64,000 nt of DNA, taken from Cercophora sp. LCS_1 (lineage: Eukaryota; Ascomycota; Sordariomycetes; Sordariales; Lasiosphaeriaceae). Location: assembly GCA_036250225.1 (NCBI GenBank), contig JAPZLL010000013.1:310001-374000 (forward strand). Direction: 5' to 3'. Position 1 is the first letter of the stretch; each line of letters begins with the position of its first letter. The notes under the pieces were generated by a model. That model was not told where the DNA came from. It searched no databases and saw only the letters and a program-made list of their open reading frames with translations. Shown one piece after another: positions 31,169 to 42,800 of this stretch. The translations under genes were made by a program, and so were the position numbers.

Positions 31169-33452
31169 ATGTCGGGAGCCCTCAGCAAGCGCCAGCAGGC
31201 GCGCAACGAAAAGGTTTTGCAGGACCTTGTTGGTAGCGTGTCGGGCAACAACTTTTGTGCCGACTGTCAGGCCCGCAATCCTGGTACGGAACTGCCCCCC
31301 AAACACGCCCCAATTGACGGATCAAAGGTGTAGCTAACGCGTCTGGTGCTGTGTGTAGCTTGGGCGTCATGGAGCGTACGTTTGCCCCTTGTTCGTTTTG
31401 AACAATGTTGTCTAGTTTCCGATCACGCAAAGCAAAAAAAAAAAAACACGGCCCGTCCATTCCCGATTGACGTCCGGCCCCATCGATCGGTGCCATGTGG
31501 CTGACTGATAACGCAGTTGGGCATCTTTCTCTGCATGCGGTGCGCCGCCATCCACCGCAAGTTGGGCACCCATATCTCTAAGGTCAAGTCCCTGAGCATG
31601 GACAGCTGGTCCAACGAACAGGTCGAGGTGCGTTTTTTTGCCGTGCGGACGGGTGGCCTGGTTCCTGGAAACTGACACACCTTTTTGTCTTCCCCAGAAC
31701 ATGCGCAAGGTCGGAAACGTCGCATCCAACAAGACTTACAACCCGCAAAACAAGAAACCCCCCGTTCCGATCGACGCCGACGAGGTCGATAGCGCCATGG
31801 AGAGATTTATCCGCCAAAAGTACATGAACCATGCCTTTGCCTCGAGCAAGCGACACAACACAGGGAGCACCGAGTCCGACGAGACACCACCGCCACTTCC
31901 CCCCAAGACGCCAAGCCGATTCGGATTCCGATCAGCCTCGTCCATCTTTCCGCTGGGATCGAAGCACAAGCACCAGGCGCCGCCGAGCCCCCGAGAGCAG
32001 ACGTCGCCCCGAAGGAACAAGCCGTCGCAGGTGTTTGGGGCGTCGGTGCAGGTCGACAATGGAGATGGGATGGACACGGAGAGGAAGCTGGCCAAGCTAC
32101 GGGACATGGGCTTTATGGACGACCAACGAAACGCCCTGGTGCTCAAGGGGGTAAATGGGAATATGGAGAAGGCGATCGAGGCACTCGTCCGGCTAGGCGA
32201 AGGAGACGGGCGACCGCCTAATGCAGCGGCACCAGTCAGGCAAATGTCCCTCCCGGTCAACCGAAGCTTGACCCCGTCCTCCGGCCACGATGCCCGCGCT
32301 CGACCGATCAGTCCCGCGAGCAACAACCCGTTCGATATGCTCGACGCACCTCTGCCGCCGCAGCCGCTTTCCTCTCAGTCTACGGGCACGCTACAGAATA
32401 GGAATCCATACATTTCATCGAGCCCAAATCCGTTCGGGGTTCCTCAGCAGCAGCAACAGCAGGATGTGCTGGGCCTTGCTTTCCAGAACATGTCTCTGGC
32501 GCCACCATCACAACCCCTGTTCCCGAACCACACGGGTGGTGTGGTTGCTCCCCAGCAGATGGCTCCTCATGCCATATATCAGCAGCAACCGATGACGGCC
32601 CCGCTACAACCTCCATCCCAGGGCTACTCGCTATCACCCTTTCAGCAGCACCAAACATACACCCAGCCACCACAGCCTGCGGCTGCAAACTATAACCCTT
32701 TCCTCAACCAGCAGCAGCCACAAACCCAGCAACCACTTGCAGTCAACACGGCGTCTTACCCAAATGGCTTTGGCAACAACCCTTTCACCCGGTCGCCGAC
32801 GAGGATCCAATCGCCATCTTTGACGCAAATACCCGAGCAATCTCAGCAGAACTTTTACTCTGCGCCCGTTTCCCAACCACAATTCCAGCAGCCGCAGATG
32901 ACGAACCCCTTCTTTTCTCAAACGACACCCCTGCCGCAGCAGCAACAACAACCACAACAACAACAACAACAACAAATGCCGCAGCAATACCCCGTCCAAA
33001 TGCCCCAACAACAATTCCAGCAACCGCAACAACCATATGGACTAACTCCCCAGATGACCGGCTACCCGCAACCCCAGCAGCAGCCACAGCAAGTAACATA
33101 CCCTCCCCAACGACCCGACAAAGCCTCGATCCTCGCCCTCTACAACTACCCCCAGCTGGCTCCCACCCCCCTTTCGACGAACCAAGATGGCACCAACGGC
33201 CAAATTGCCCAAGCTCCTCAGCAGGAACAGCAGCAGCAAGCAACGGGCCTAGCACCGGGAAGCAAAAACCCGTTTATGAGCGCAGGAGGAGGAGTTACTA
33301 CGGCACCGCAGTCACTAGTCGATACATCGATGCCCAAGGCCTACAACGCAAGCAGGGAAAGCGTCATGGCCCTGGGCATGGAATGGGGAAAGTCGAATGG
33401 ACGGCACAGTCCAGATGCATTTGCCAGCCTGAGCGCCAGGGATACTCGTTGA
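31169..33452 (+). CDS. ArfGAP with UBA domain, polyQ and NPF motifs (Gts1-like)
   Basis: This is a GTPase-activating protein for Arf, acting in vesicle traffic. Exons are 31169-31283, 31359-31375 (17 nt), 31517-31627 and 31698-33452, giving 665 aa. The ArfGAP zinc finger is C30-x2-C33-x16-C50-x2-C53, with the catalytic Arg at about R58 in AAIHRKLGTHISKVKSLSMD. The 17-nt exon supplies AWASWS inside the finger. A proline-rich stretch follows (TPPPLPPKTP). A UBA domain lies at about residues 208-248 (ERKLAKLRDMGFMDDQRNAL). The C-terminal half is Gln/Pro-rich, with six NPF motifs (NPFDM, NPFGV, NPFLN, NPFTR, NPFFS, NPFMS), which bind EH-domain endocytic proteins. This order of ArfGAP, UBA and Gln-rich tail resembles yeast Gts1. 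An upstream in-frame ATG at 31115 is less likely because the leader there is not protein-like. Confidence 0.92.
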
Positions 33453-34352
33453 TTTGCCTTTGCCCCTTTTATCTCTCACGGTAATTTGCATGTTTTCTTG
33501 TATATAGTTACCGTTGGTTCTGTTTTTTGTTATGTATGTTGGGTCCAACGTTTTGTACGATAACTGCCGTTTTTTTCTCTCTTTTTTTGTTTTCATTATG
33601 TCAAAATTCGTCACTGGCTATAACTTTATTTCTGTCTTTTCTCTCACCTAGCATGGAGGAACGAAAGAAAGTGAATGGAACGGATTTGATGGGATGGGAC
33701 GAACAAATGAAGGAGTATGCTGTGCAAAGGGGATGATGCTGCTGCGGTTGCTGCTGTTGGGTATTGATGATGATGGGTATAAATTCTGGATGGGTGTTGT
33801 AATGAGAATGGAACAGCAAAAGTCATAATATTTTATGGCTCTCTCGAAGCGCAATATGATGGAGAGATGCAATACAATAGTGGAGAGAATGTCGGATAAA
33901 GCGTAAGTAATACCGGTGCAACATGTACCCGGCACTGTATTCTAGACCACATGGGGATATTCCCACAACCATGTGCGTCGTTTATCGTACCAATCCAGTG
34001 TCGTGGTTTTTCTGTGGTGGTGTAATTGGACAGCATCGGTGGTGGTGGGGGGCGCACAACAGCGGCAGGCCACGGTAGGCAACGGACGGTTGTGGCAGGC
34101 AGGGAAGGCAACAGCCACGGCGGGCGGAAAGCCGAAGGCTGAGCGTCAATCAAAATTGAGTGAGGCTTGCAGGTTGTCCACGGCAGACCAGTCAGGCCTG
34201 CGTTGGACAATTGTGTCTCCCCTCCGTCCATTCGCTCGTTCGTCCTCGATGCCCTGTTCATGTATGGACTTTGTGTCTCCTCCACACGACTAAAGAGGTG
34301 AAGGACGTGAATACAATAGCACTGCCCGGTCCGGCACCACGTGCCATATCCG

Positions 34353-34383
<31 letters not shown>

Positions 34384-34389
34384 AAAAAA
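34353..34389. repeat. A-rich tract (A16 then AAAAG units)
   Basis: A run of A, interrupted by G every five bases, about 530 bp upstream of the calpain start. It may act as a nucleosome-excluding promoter element; this is inference. Confidence 0.5.
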
Positions 34390-34474
34390 CGAGGAAAAGA
34401 AGAGGGGGAAGGATTTCGCTGCACTGAGCTGGCTGGGCCATGGTTGAGCTGCTTGCTTCTGCTTTCTGCAGCTA

Positions 34475-34500
34475 CATGCATGCATGCATGCACGCACGCG
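34475..34500. repeat. CATG/CACG tetranucleotide microsatellite
   Basis: CATGCATGCATGCATG followed by CACGCACGCG. Alternating purine-pyrimidine sequence in the calpain upstream region. Confidence 0.7.
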
Positions 34501-34907
34501 GGGAGAACGACACATTTTGGGGCTGAAGAATTTCGGAGAACTGGACTGGAACTGGGCAATGGAAGAAGGAGGAAGCGGTTGCGCAACCTACCGGGACACA
34601 CAAGGCATGTACAGAGAACAGAAGCTATTTAATGGATCGGAGCACACAGCCTGCCAGCCGCACACTTCACGCGAGCGCGGTAGGGAGTAGACCAGACAGA
34701 CGCCAGCTCGCCACCAAACGACCAGGCCAGACCGGCGGCACATATATGTGACAAGGCTGTCGCACTTGCGATTTTTCCCCTCCATTTTCGTAGGGGGAAC
34801 TTGTTTGATTCGCGCCTTTTTTTATCATCGCATCGTCTTTTGGCGCATATTCAAAGAGTTGCGCGTGAACTTTTGTCGCCGTACGGAGGTGTACTTTTGT
34901 TGTCACA

Positions 34908-37900
34908 ATGTCGTCGTACGCATCGTCCCTGGTGGGGGATGGCCGAGTCGGGAGGAGAGTCATGGCTGAGATGCCAGTCTACCTCCCGTCGAGCGGCAAT
35001 AGATTGGACAGACAAAAGGCGCCGCAGAAAAAGATTGATGAGTTTTGGAAGAAATTCACGACCAAGGATCCTGGCAAGGGTATGTTTCTTTTTTTTTGAA
35101 AGCTGTTGTCTGTGTTGTGTTGACTTATACGCGCTGACACTTGGCACCCACGGTTCGCAGCAACCACCCTTTTACCCAAGAACGAGTATGCCGACAAGCT
35201 TGCCAGGCGCAAAGCTGCAAAGGAGGGCGGCTCCGGCGCTGCGGCACAAGCGTCGTTCGAGGAAGCGGCGGCCTTATGCAAGGCCAAGGTGGAAAAGATT
35301 ATTGACGAGTGTCGAAGGGTCAACCAAAAGTACCGCGATCCGCACTTTGATCTCGAGTTCGACCTCAAGACGTGGAGGAGGGATTGTCTCGAGTCGTTGG
35401 ATAATACGCGGGATGACTCGTCTAGCGATTCGGACTCGTCGTACAGATCACCTTCTCCACCGCCTTCGCATCGGCATCGGAGGCGCAGGCGGAGAGCGCG
35501 ACACGCCATGGATGATGTCGCTGCTCCCGATGCCGGTGTCGGGGGACCACCTAGCCCCTTGAGACCAGAGGGGAGAAATCCCGGGCATCGGTTTGCGCCC
35601 AAGGCCGTCAAGCGGGTTGGTGAGATCTTTGACGACCCCAAGTTTTACATCGACGGGCCTACTGCCAACGATGTCCGGCAGGGACGGGACGGCGATTGCT
35701 GGTTGATGGCTGCACTGTGCACGCTTAGTAACAAGCCGGGCTTGATTGAGCGTATCTGTGTTCGCCATGACGAAGCGGTTGGTGTGTATGGCTTTGTCTT
35801 TCATCGGGACGGCGAATGGTTCAGCGAGATCATCGATGACAAGCTGTACCTCACCAAGCCCGACTATGACGAGGCCATGTCGGACCGGCTCAACATCGAG
35901 CGGCTGCTGTGGGACGATGGGAGAGAGCGGCCCGACTCGGAGGAGATCTACAGAAAGACGTATCAGTCCAACAGCGGCGCGCTATACTTTGCGCAGTGTG
36001 AGAATCCCAACGAGACGTGGCTGCCCCTCCTGGAGAAGGCGTATGCCAAGGCGCATGGAGACTATGCAGCCATTGAGGGCGGATTCACCGGCGAGGGCAT
36101 AGAAGATCTCACCGGTGGCGTGACGTCCGAGCTGTTTACCACCGACATCCTCGACACTGAAAACTTTTGGAAGAACGAGCTCATGCAGGTCAACAAGGAG
36201 TTTTTGTTCGGTTGCTCAACAGGACTCTGGGGGCGGGGTTGGGGTGACCGGAAGGGTATCGTGGAGCAGCATGCCTACTCGGTCATGCGAGCCGTCGAGA
36301 TTGATGGAGAACGGCTCCTGTTGCTCAAAAACCCGTGGGGCAAGACCGAGTGGAAAGGACCGTGGAGTAAGTCGACCCTGCCATGTGCCTGGCCTGAATG
36401 CTAACCGAAGAAAGGCGATGGTTCAAAGGAGTGGACGCCCGAATGGCTGAAGAAACTCGACCACCGGTTCGGAGACGACGGTGCCTTTTGGATCTCGTAC
36501 AAGGAGCTTCTCAGAAAGTACCAGAACTTTGACAGGACGCGGCTCTTTGGATCCGACTGGAAGATCACGTCCATGTGGACAACTCTCTCGGTGCCGTGGA
36601 CCATCGAGTATCACGACACCAAGTTTGCATTCACCCTCGCAAAGGAGGGCCCGGTCGTGTTAGTGCTGTCCCAACTTGATGACCGGTATTTCCGCGGACT
36701 GGAGGGCCAGTACACCTTCAGCCTCGCCTTCCGTGTCCACAAGGCCGGTCACGACGACTACCTCGTCCGTACCCAGGGCTCATACCGGATGAAGCGGTCG
36801 GTCAACGTTGAGCTCAACCTTGAGGCCGGCGACTATATTGTCCTCGTCAAGATTGACGCCGAGCGACAGAGCGGCTACATGCCGCCTGAAGAAGTGGTCC
36901 GGAAGAACGCCAAAGACCGGCGTGAAAAGCTGTTGCGTATCGGTCTCGCTTACGATCTAGCCCACGGCAAGGCAAAGATTGTCGAGACACCAGAGGAAAA
37001 AACCGCGAGAGAGGCGTATGAGAAGCGTAAAAAGGAAAAATACCGGGAACGGGTGCGCAGGGCCATGCTCAAGGAGCGCGAGAGGGACCACTACCGCCAG
37101 GAAAAGATACTTGAAGCCCAGCGAAAGGTGATCCAGCGCCGGAAGGACAAGGACAAGGCAAGGGCCGAGAGGAAAAAGGCAAAACAGAAAGAGGCACAAG
37201 AAAAGTATCGTGAGGACCTCCGCGCCCATCAGGTGCACCATCGTGGAATGGGACCTCAGGTCACAGAACCTAGTCCAGGCGGTTCATCAAACCAGGGCCC
37301 GAAGAACGAACAGGGTGGGGAGCTCAAGAGGCCAGAGGCCGGTGAGGTAAAGGTAGAGGAGGGTCGCAAGGACGGCCTACCAGTTGCTGTAGACCCCACC
37401 AAAACCGATTCCAACAAGGCAACAGAGGAGGCGAAGGAGGAGTCACAGCCTCAGTCTGAACCCGTGTCTCAGGATGGCGCAACGACTCAACAGCCGGTGG
37501 TCGATGGCAATGAGGTCAAGACAGATATCCCCGAGCCCGATACTTCAACGGACGCCGGCGAGAACACGCCGCCGGCATCGTCATCGGCTGGGTCGAGCAC
37601 AGAGGTCCCAGCTGAAGAACAGACACCCGTCCGTAATGCGGACAACGATAGCCAGGAAAAGTCGATTCCTGTCGAGGCAAGACTGGAGAGTCAGGCGTCT
37701 TTCCATACCTCGTTCACCTCTGTTCCGGAAAGCGGCGACGAGCCGACACAAGAAAGTTTCAGGGTCGATGCTCCCAAGGATAGCGCAGCGACCTCTGGAG
37801 AGGCCAAGACTGGAGCGATCAGAGTTGACGAGCCAAAAACTGAAGAGATCAAGGCCGGAGATGATCAGCGCAAAGATGATCCAAAGACCCATAGACCTGA

Positions 37901-38924
37901 GCAGGACAAGGCCACCAAACCGGAGGATAGCGAGGAAAGCAACAATAGGCCAGTAGAGACAGGTTCCAAAGACCAGAGGCAAAGCGAAGAGCCCCCAAAG
38001 GTGCCTCTCCCACCGGAAATCGAGAGTGAGATCCGAGCAATGGTGCAGGCCCTCGAAACAGTCAGTCGAGGGAAGAAACGCCTCAAGGCTCTTCTTGGCG
38101 AGGAAGACGACTCGGACTCAGGCTCCGGTTCCAGCTCCGGTCCTGGCTCTGGCTCAGAGGCATCACGACCGCCATCGCGCCAGCACTCGCGCCAGCACTC
38201 GCGCCAGCACTCGCGACAACCATCACGACAACCTCCAATACAGCGCCATCCCCACCACCACCGACCCCATCCACAGCAAATCCAGATCCGACCACCTCTT
38301 CCCCAACAGTATCCCCAACAGTACCCCCCACGCTACCGCCCAGGTCCCCCAGAGCCGCAACAGTACTACCCCCCAAGAGGCCCCCCAGTCGACGTGGTAC
38401 GACACATGCCACCGCCACCACCACCGGGATACATTCCCGCTCCCGAGCGACGAGTCCCCCGGGTCGAGAGATACATTCCGCCCCCTCCACCGCCAGGATA
38501 CAACTCGGACGACGACTCAGATGGCAGCGACGGCCTGATGAGTCAGGCCTCCATCTCAGACATCACCGAGCGAGAGCTGGACTACCGCGTCGAAGACACG
38601 CTCCGGCAGCTGGACAGCGTCCCGCAGCACCGTCCACCCCCTCCGATTATGAACCGGGGGGTACCAGAGGACGAGTTCGAGCGGGATCCGTGGAACGCCA
38701 TTGCCGTTGTTGGATTGCGCATCTATTACAAGGTTGCCGACGAGGACAAGGACAATGAGATTGTGAAGCTGCGCGTGATTCGACCGAGTCGGTACGACTT
38801 TGATGATGACGACGAGGCAAAGAAGGATGATAAGGAAGACAAGAAGGAGGATGACGATGGAACTGATGAGGCAAAGGTGTTGGATTTGGATGATAGCGCC
38901 AAGGACGCGACTGTTATTGTGTGA
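34908..38924 (+). CDS. Calpain-family cysteine protease with long charged tail
   Basis: Three exons are predicted: 34908-35079, 35161-36366 and 36415-38924, giving 1295 aa (donors GTATGT and GTAAGT). The protease core carries the full triad: C237 in GRDGDCWLMAAL, H428 in VEQHAYSVMRAVEI and N448 in LLLLKNPWGKTEW; the second junction forms GPWSDGSKEW. A calpain domain III-like beta sandwich follows (about 505-625: WKITSMWTTLSVPW, EAGDYIVLVKIDAE). Then come a highly basic coiled coil (about 650-740, KRKKEKYRERVRRAMLKERE), a long acidic Ser/Thr/Pro/Glu-rich region, an Arg/Gln/His/Ser repeat (near 1048-1060), proline runs and an acidic C-terminus. There is no EF-hand domain and no signal peptide. 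The first 150 residues include a Ser/Asp patch and an Arg run that could localise to the nucleus. Partners and substrates are unknown; it differs from the PalB/Rim13 calpains of pH signalling by its tail. Confidence 0.92.
38178..38213 (+). repeat. 12-bp coding tandem repeat, three units
   Basis: CGCCAGCACTCG is repeated three times in tandem inside the calpain gene, encoding RQHS units that continue as RQPS. Nucleotide identity between units is perfect, so it is likely recent or unstable. Confidence 0.75.
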
Positions 38925-39091
38925 TTCCCACGATTTTCTTGTCAAATTTGGGTGGTTGTCTTTAGATAGGTAGGGTCGAAAACAGTATCCAGGAAATTAT
39001 TGTGTAGGAAACAAACTCGATCGCGCCTTCCTCTCAAACTCAGGGTATCATCTACAAATTGAAATACACACTTTTCCCCTCTATAACAAAG

Positions 39092-39834
39092 TTAAAACCG
39101 TTCCACCAACCCCTCAACACCCCCGGTTTCGCCCTCCTCCATCTCTTCCTCCCTCCCAGTCCCCTTCCCCAACATCCCAACCCTTCCACCCACCCGCGCG
39201 AGCAAAACCCTCATCCGCGACAACTCCCTCTCCACCTCCCCGTCCCTCGTGACCAAATTCTCCTGCACGCGCTCCACCTCGTCAAACGGCCCCAACAGGT
39301 CCTTCATCCCCCGCAACCGTTCCATCCCCTCCCGTGCCTTCTCCCTCTCCTTTGCTAACCCCTTCAGCCGTCCCACCAGTTCAGCATACCGTTTTTGTTC
39401 TTCAGACCCGCCGTCGTCCCATTCCGTCGGTAGACTTGCAATGACGTCATCATCCACTGTTTCATTAGTTCCGTCTCTAGATAGTGAAATGGCAAGAGAG
39501 TACCTAAATCAGCACTGTTGTGAACACCCCCGTCACCGTTGATGTCATGGGAATCGGAAACAGCAAGCGCAGAGTTCCAGTACAGCTGGTCGATTTGTTC
39601 CGCGACGTGACGTGTTGCTTGGGGCGGGTAGACGCGTTTGGAATGTTGGGACAGACGGGCGTTGAGCTTGAAGAGGGCGTCGTCGAGGGGTTTGGCAGGG
39701 AGGGGTTGTTCAGAGGTGGTGTTGGAGGATTGCCAGGCGGCGGAGGGGTTGAGGGGTGTGGAGAGGGTGCGGACTTGGTGGGCTAGGAAGGTTTGTTTTA
39801 TGTCGAGGATTGTTGGTGGCGTGGAGGATGCCAT
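39092..39834 (-). CDS. fta4: Fta4, Sim4/CENP-U-like kinetochore subunit
   Basis: Two exons are predicted: 39834-39504 and 39456-39092, giving 231 aa; the junction forms SADLVDDDVIASLPTEWDD. Fta4 belongs to the fission yeast Sim4 complex of the constitutive centromere-associated network and is counted as the CENP-U counterpart. The N-terminal part (PPTILDIKQTFLAHQVRTLS, then KRVYPPQATRHVAEQIDQLY) is the recognisable family signature. The second half is coiled coil (YAELVGRLKGLAKEREKARE, then VERELSRMRVLLARV) with an acidic Gly/Glu end. The protein is expected at centromeres through the cell cycle. It is convergent with the calpain gene, with 167 bp between stop codons. Confidence 0.88.
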
Positions 39835-42800
39835 TTTGGGAGTGGTTGCTGTGGGATTGTTTTGTTGATGGTGTTGATGGGTGTTGTTGATGTGTTGATG
39901 GTGGGGTGAGGTTGGTCACTGGTGAGATGAGTGGACAGGGTTAGGGTTGTGCAGGGTGCTGGGCTTTTTATTTGGGATTGAAGTATTCTTTTGAAGAGGG
40001 AGAACTGTGATGATGTGGAATAGGGAGTTTGTTTATTCCGAGTGGAATTCGTCTGGGTGTGAGCCTGGAGCGTGGTCGATGTCGTTGTTGTATCGTTGTC
40101 TGTCGGTCTTGGGTGCCCCTGAATCCACTGAGCTTCAACCAGTGGTGTTTGTCTTGTCATTACGGGTACTTCAATGTTCTTTTCGACCTCGCTGCTTAAT
40201 ATCCCACGCGTATAAGCTAGAGTAGTAAACTTGGAATGAAGTTGGACCATTTAGATGGTGGACTATGTCCCCTTGATGACAAGACTGCTCGCTCATCTCC
40301 CCGGTCAACACCCAAGCCAACATGTCAGATGGAAGAGATATCTAGAAGACCTGCATATACAACTGACCACTCTTTTTTGGCATCACGGGAGCTATAAACC
40401 GATAGAGCTGAACCTCCAATCCCACCAAGTGTCCCACGAGTCCCCCCCAGGGCCCTTGCACACTCGATCTGCGGTCTCAACAGCAACACCGTCCAAGGGT
40501 CACCTACCGATACCATTTACCAGCATTTCAATGTCCTTGAGGACTCGCGGTTACGACATCCGCTATGACGCTCCGAAGCAACTATTTCTGGCCCAACCAA
40601 TGTCTCTCCATCACCAGCCCCCGATTTCCCCTCCACGTTGACTAGGAACCCATACCCTCAACTCCATCGATGTTATCATCATCACGTTTAACTAATACCA
40701 AACAGTCAGATTATGCATCGAACGCATCAACACTTTCACCTTATTCCTCTCGACCCCGGCATGTGGATCTGGGGGGAGGGGATGAAACACATCGAGTCTT
40801 GGACATGTCAACCATCGATCCCAACCACCGGCCACTCGGAGCTGGCTGAATCCTGGATCCCAACCTTCTGTTCGCCCCAAGTGCGGGGAGACGTTTATGC
40901 TTTATTCCCAAGACAAGGACATGGCTGTCAATTCACCATGTTTGTCAAACCCCCTGACGAGGCACAAAACACCAAGAATACACACAGACTTGGCAAACGC
41001 CGCACGACTACGACTAGAAATACCGCAGTGACAAAACACTCGAACTCACCCTAATCATGTACCAAGAAGCCCAAAATAACCCAACCTCGATTCCGTCTTG
41101 TGCCTCAATCTCTATCCTGAAACCAAGACGGATTGCCGCGCCGTGCCGCGACATGGCGTTCGTCCACACCAACAAAACTCCATCTCAGCTTTTTTTCGAC
41201 GCAGTGATAGACCGCCCCGCTTCCTGAGACAAATGCCATGCCGCGGAAACAATCCCGATCTCCCTTTGCGCAGTCTACCTTATTTTTTCCCTTCCCGAAG
41301 CCAGATAGATAGATCCGATGCTTGCCCCCCCCCCTTGAAATGAACCCTGTCAATCCAAAAGCTCGAGACCCCAACTGTCACAACGCCGTCGAACCATTCC
41401 TCTTGTTGCCGCTAAACCCCATTCAACATCACCACAACTCGCCCCCAACACCAAAAACTTTACAAAGTGTCGCCTCAAGTGGCAAAAAAAGCAATAAAAC
41501 AAATGTAAGACAGATGAGATAGACAGGCAAGTCCCTGACTCGATCTGAACCCTTCACTCCATCCCCCTCTCTCTTCTCTCTCAAAAACTGCTCCAGTCGC
41601 CATCACTTACATACACACATGCAGGATGGACCTTCCACAAAAAGCAAAGACAGACACGAACAGACACGGACACAGATACTACAGTGCCAACACACTGGTT
41701 CCCCCTCCATCTTCCACCTCATCCCCTGCCGCCACAACTTGACCAAACTCGTCCAATCCATCCCCGCCCCCTACAACCTATCTCCACAGTAGAGCACACT
41801 GCGGCGTATCTGTATTTGCTTTTCTTTGACACAACCTTTCTCGCCTCCCCCACATTTTTAATCTCTCCTTCCTCTTGTGATAGTGTACTGCGAACATACC
41901 TCCAATTCAGGAAAGCAAAGGGGGCAAAACTCGCCATCACCTTTTTTCCTTACCAAGCAAACCCCCTTCCGGACCCCCATCCAGATGTGTCAAGTCCGTG
42001 TGTGGCCGAACCAGACTTTCACACGCCACACAGATCCCCATCGCATCCTCGGCACTTGAGGTTAGTCAATAGTTCCGTAAACTTGCAGTCGACACACATA
42101 AAGAAACCCACAGACACAACCATCACTTCCCTCTACCTTGCCCTACGCAACCAAACGGAACCAGACCCGGCTCATTCCCTTCCAGTTTAGTTCGGTCCAG
42201 CCCGGTCCAGAGCATGTTCCAGTCAAACCAAACCTAAGCAAACCCAAAGCAAGCCAATCTCAAAAGAGTTGTAACGTGTACTCGTATAACCAACTGACTG
42301 GCTGACTGACCCCCATCTTCCGTTTCCCTACTGCGGTGGGATTCTCCACACCTACTGGGAGAGAGTAAGAAAGGAGTTTGTTCGCCCGGCCGGATCCGCC
42401 CCGATCCTCTCTCTTCCCGATCCTCTCCCCGCAGTCGTGCCAGTGCGTCAGTGCGTCAGTGTCCATGTGTGTGCAAGGGAAGGGAGCTCAGTCATCTCCA
42501 ACCCAAGACAAGGCAAAAAAAGAGGCGGCAACCAACAGGACACCATCCAGGATGGGTGGACAGCTATTGAGCAACATCCCCACAGTTCCATGCAAGCAGC
42601 ACTGCCATACCAGACCAAACCAGACCAGACTGCATGGACTCTGCTTCGCCTGCCTTGCGTTAGGTAGCTTGCCCGGGACTGGAACTGGGAGTCTTGGACT
42701 GGGGCTGGGGAAAGGCAACATTGGACACCGGCGTGTGCAAAGAACCTCTGGGAAGTATTGGGACTTCCCCGGCTGGTCTGCGCGCGCACCACACCACAGA

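Larger units (their letters stand above)
33453..34907. other. Intergenic between ArfGAP and calpain genes
   Basis: Holds the ArfGAP 3'UTR (T-rich to about 33.6 kb) and the calpain gene promoter. It contains an A/G-rich tract and a CATG repeat listed separately. No gene is supported. Confidence 0.45.

Noticed and set aside
32634..33255. Minus-strand Leu/Val-rich frames resembling membrane proteins
   Set aside because: They are antisense translations of CAG/CAA glutamine codons in the ArfGAP gene.
38083..38490. Minus-strand 135-codon frame
   Set aside because: Antisense shadow of the Pro/Gln/Arg-rich calpain tail.
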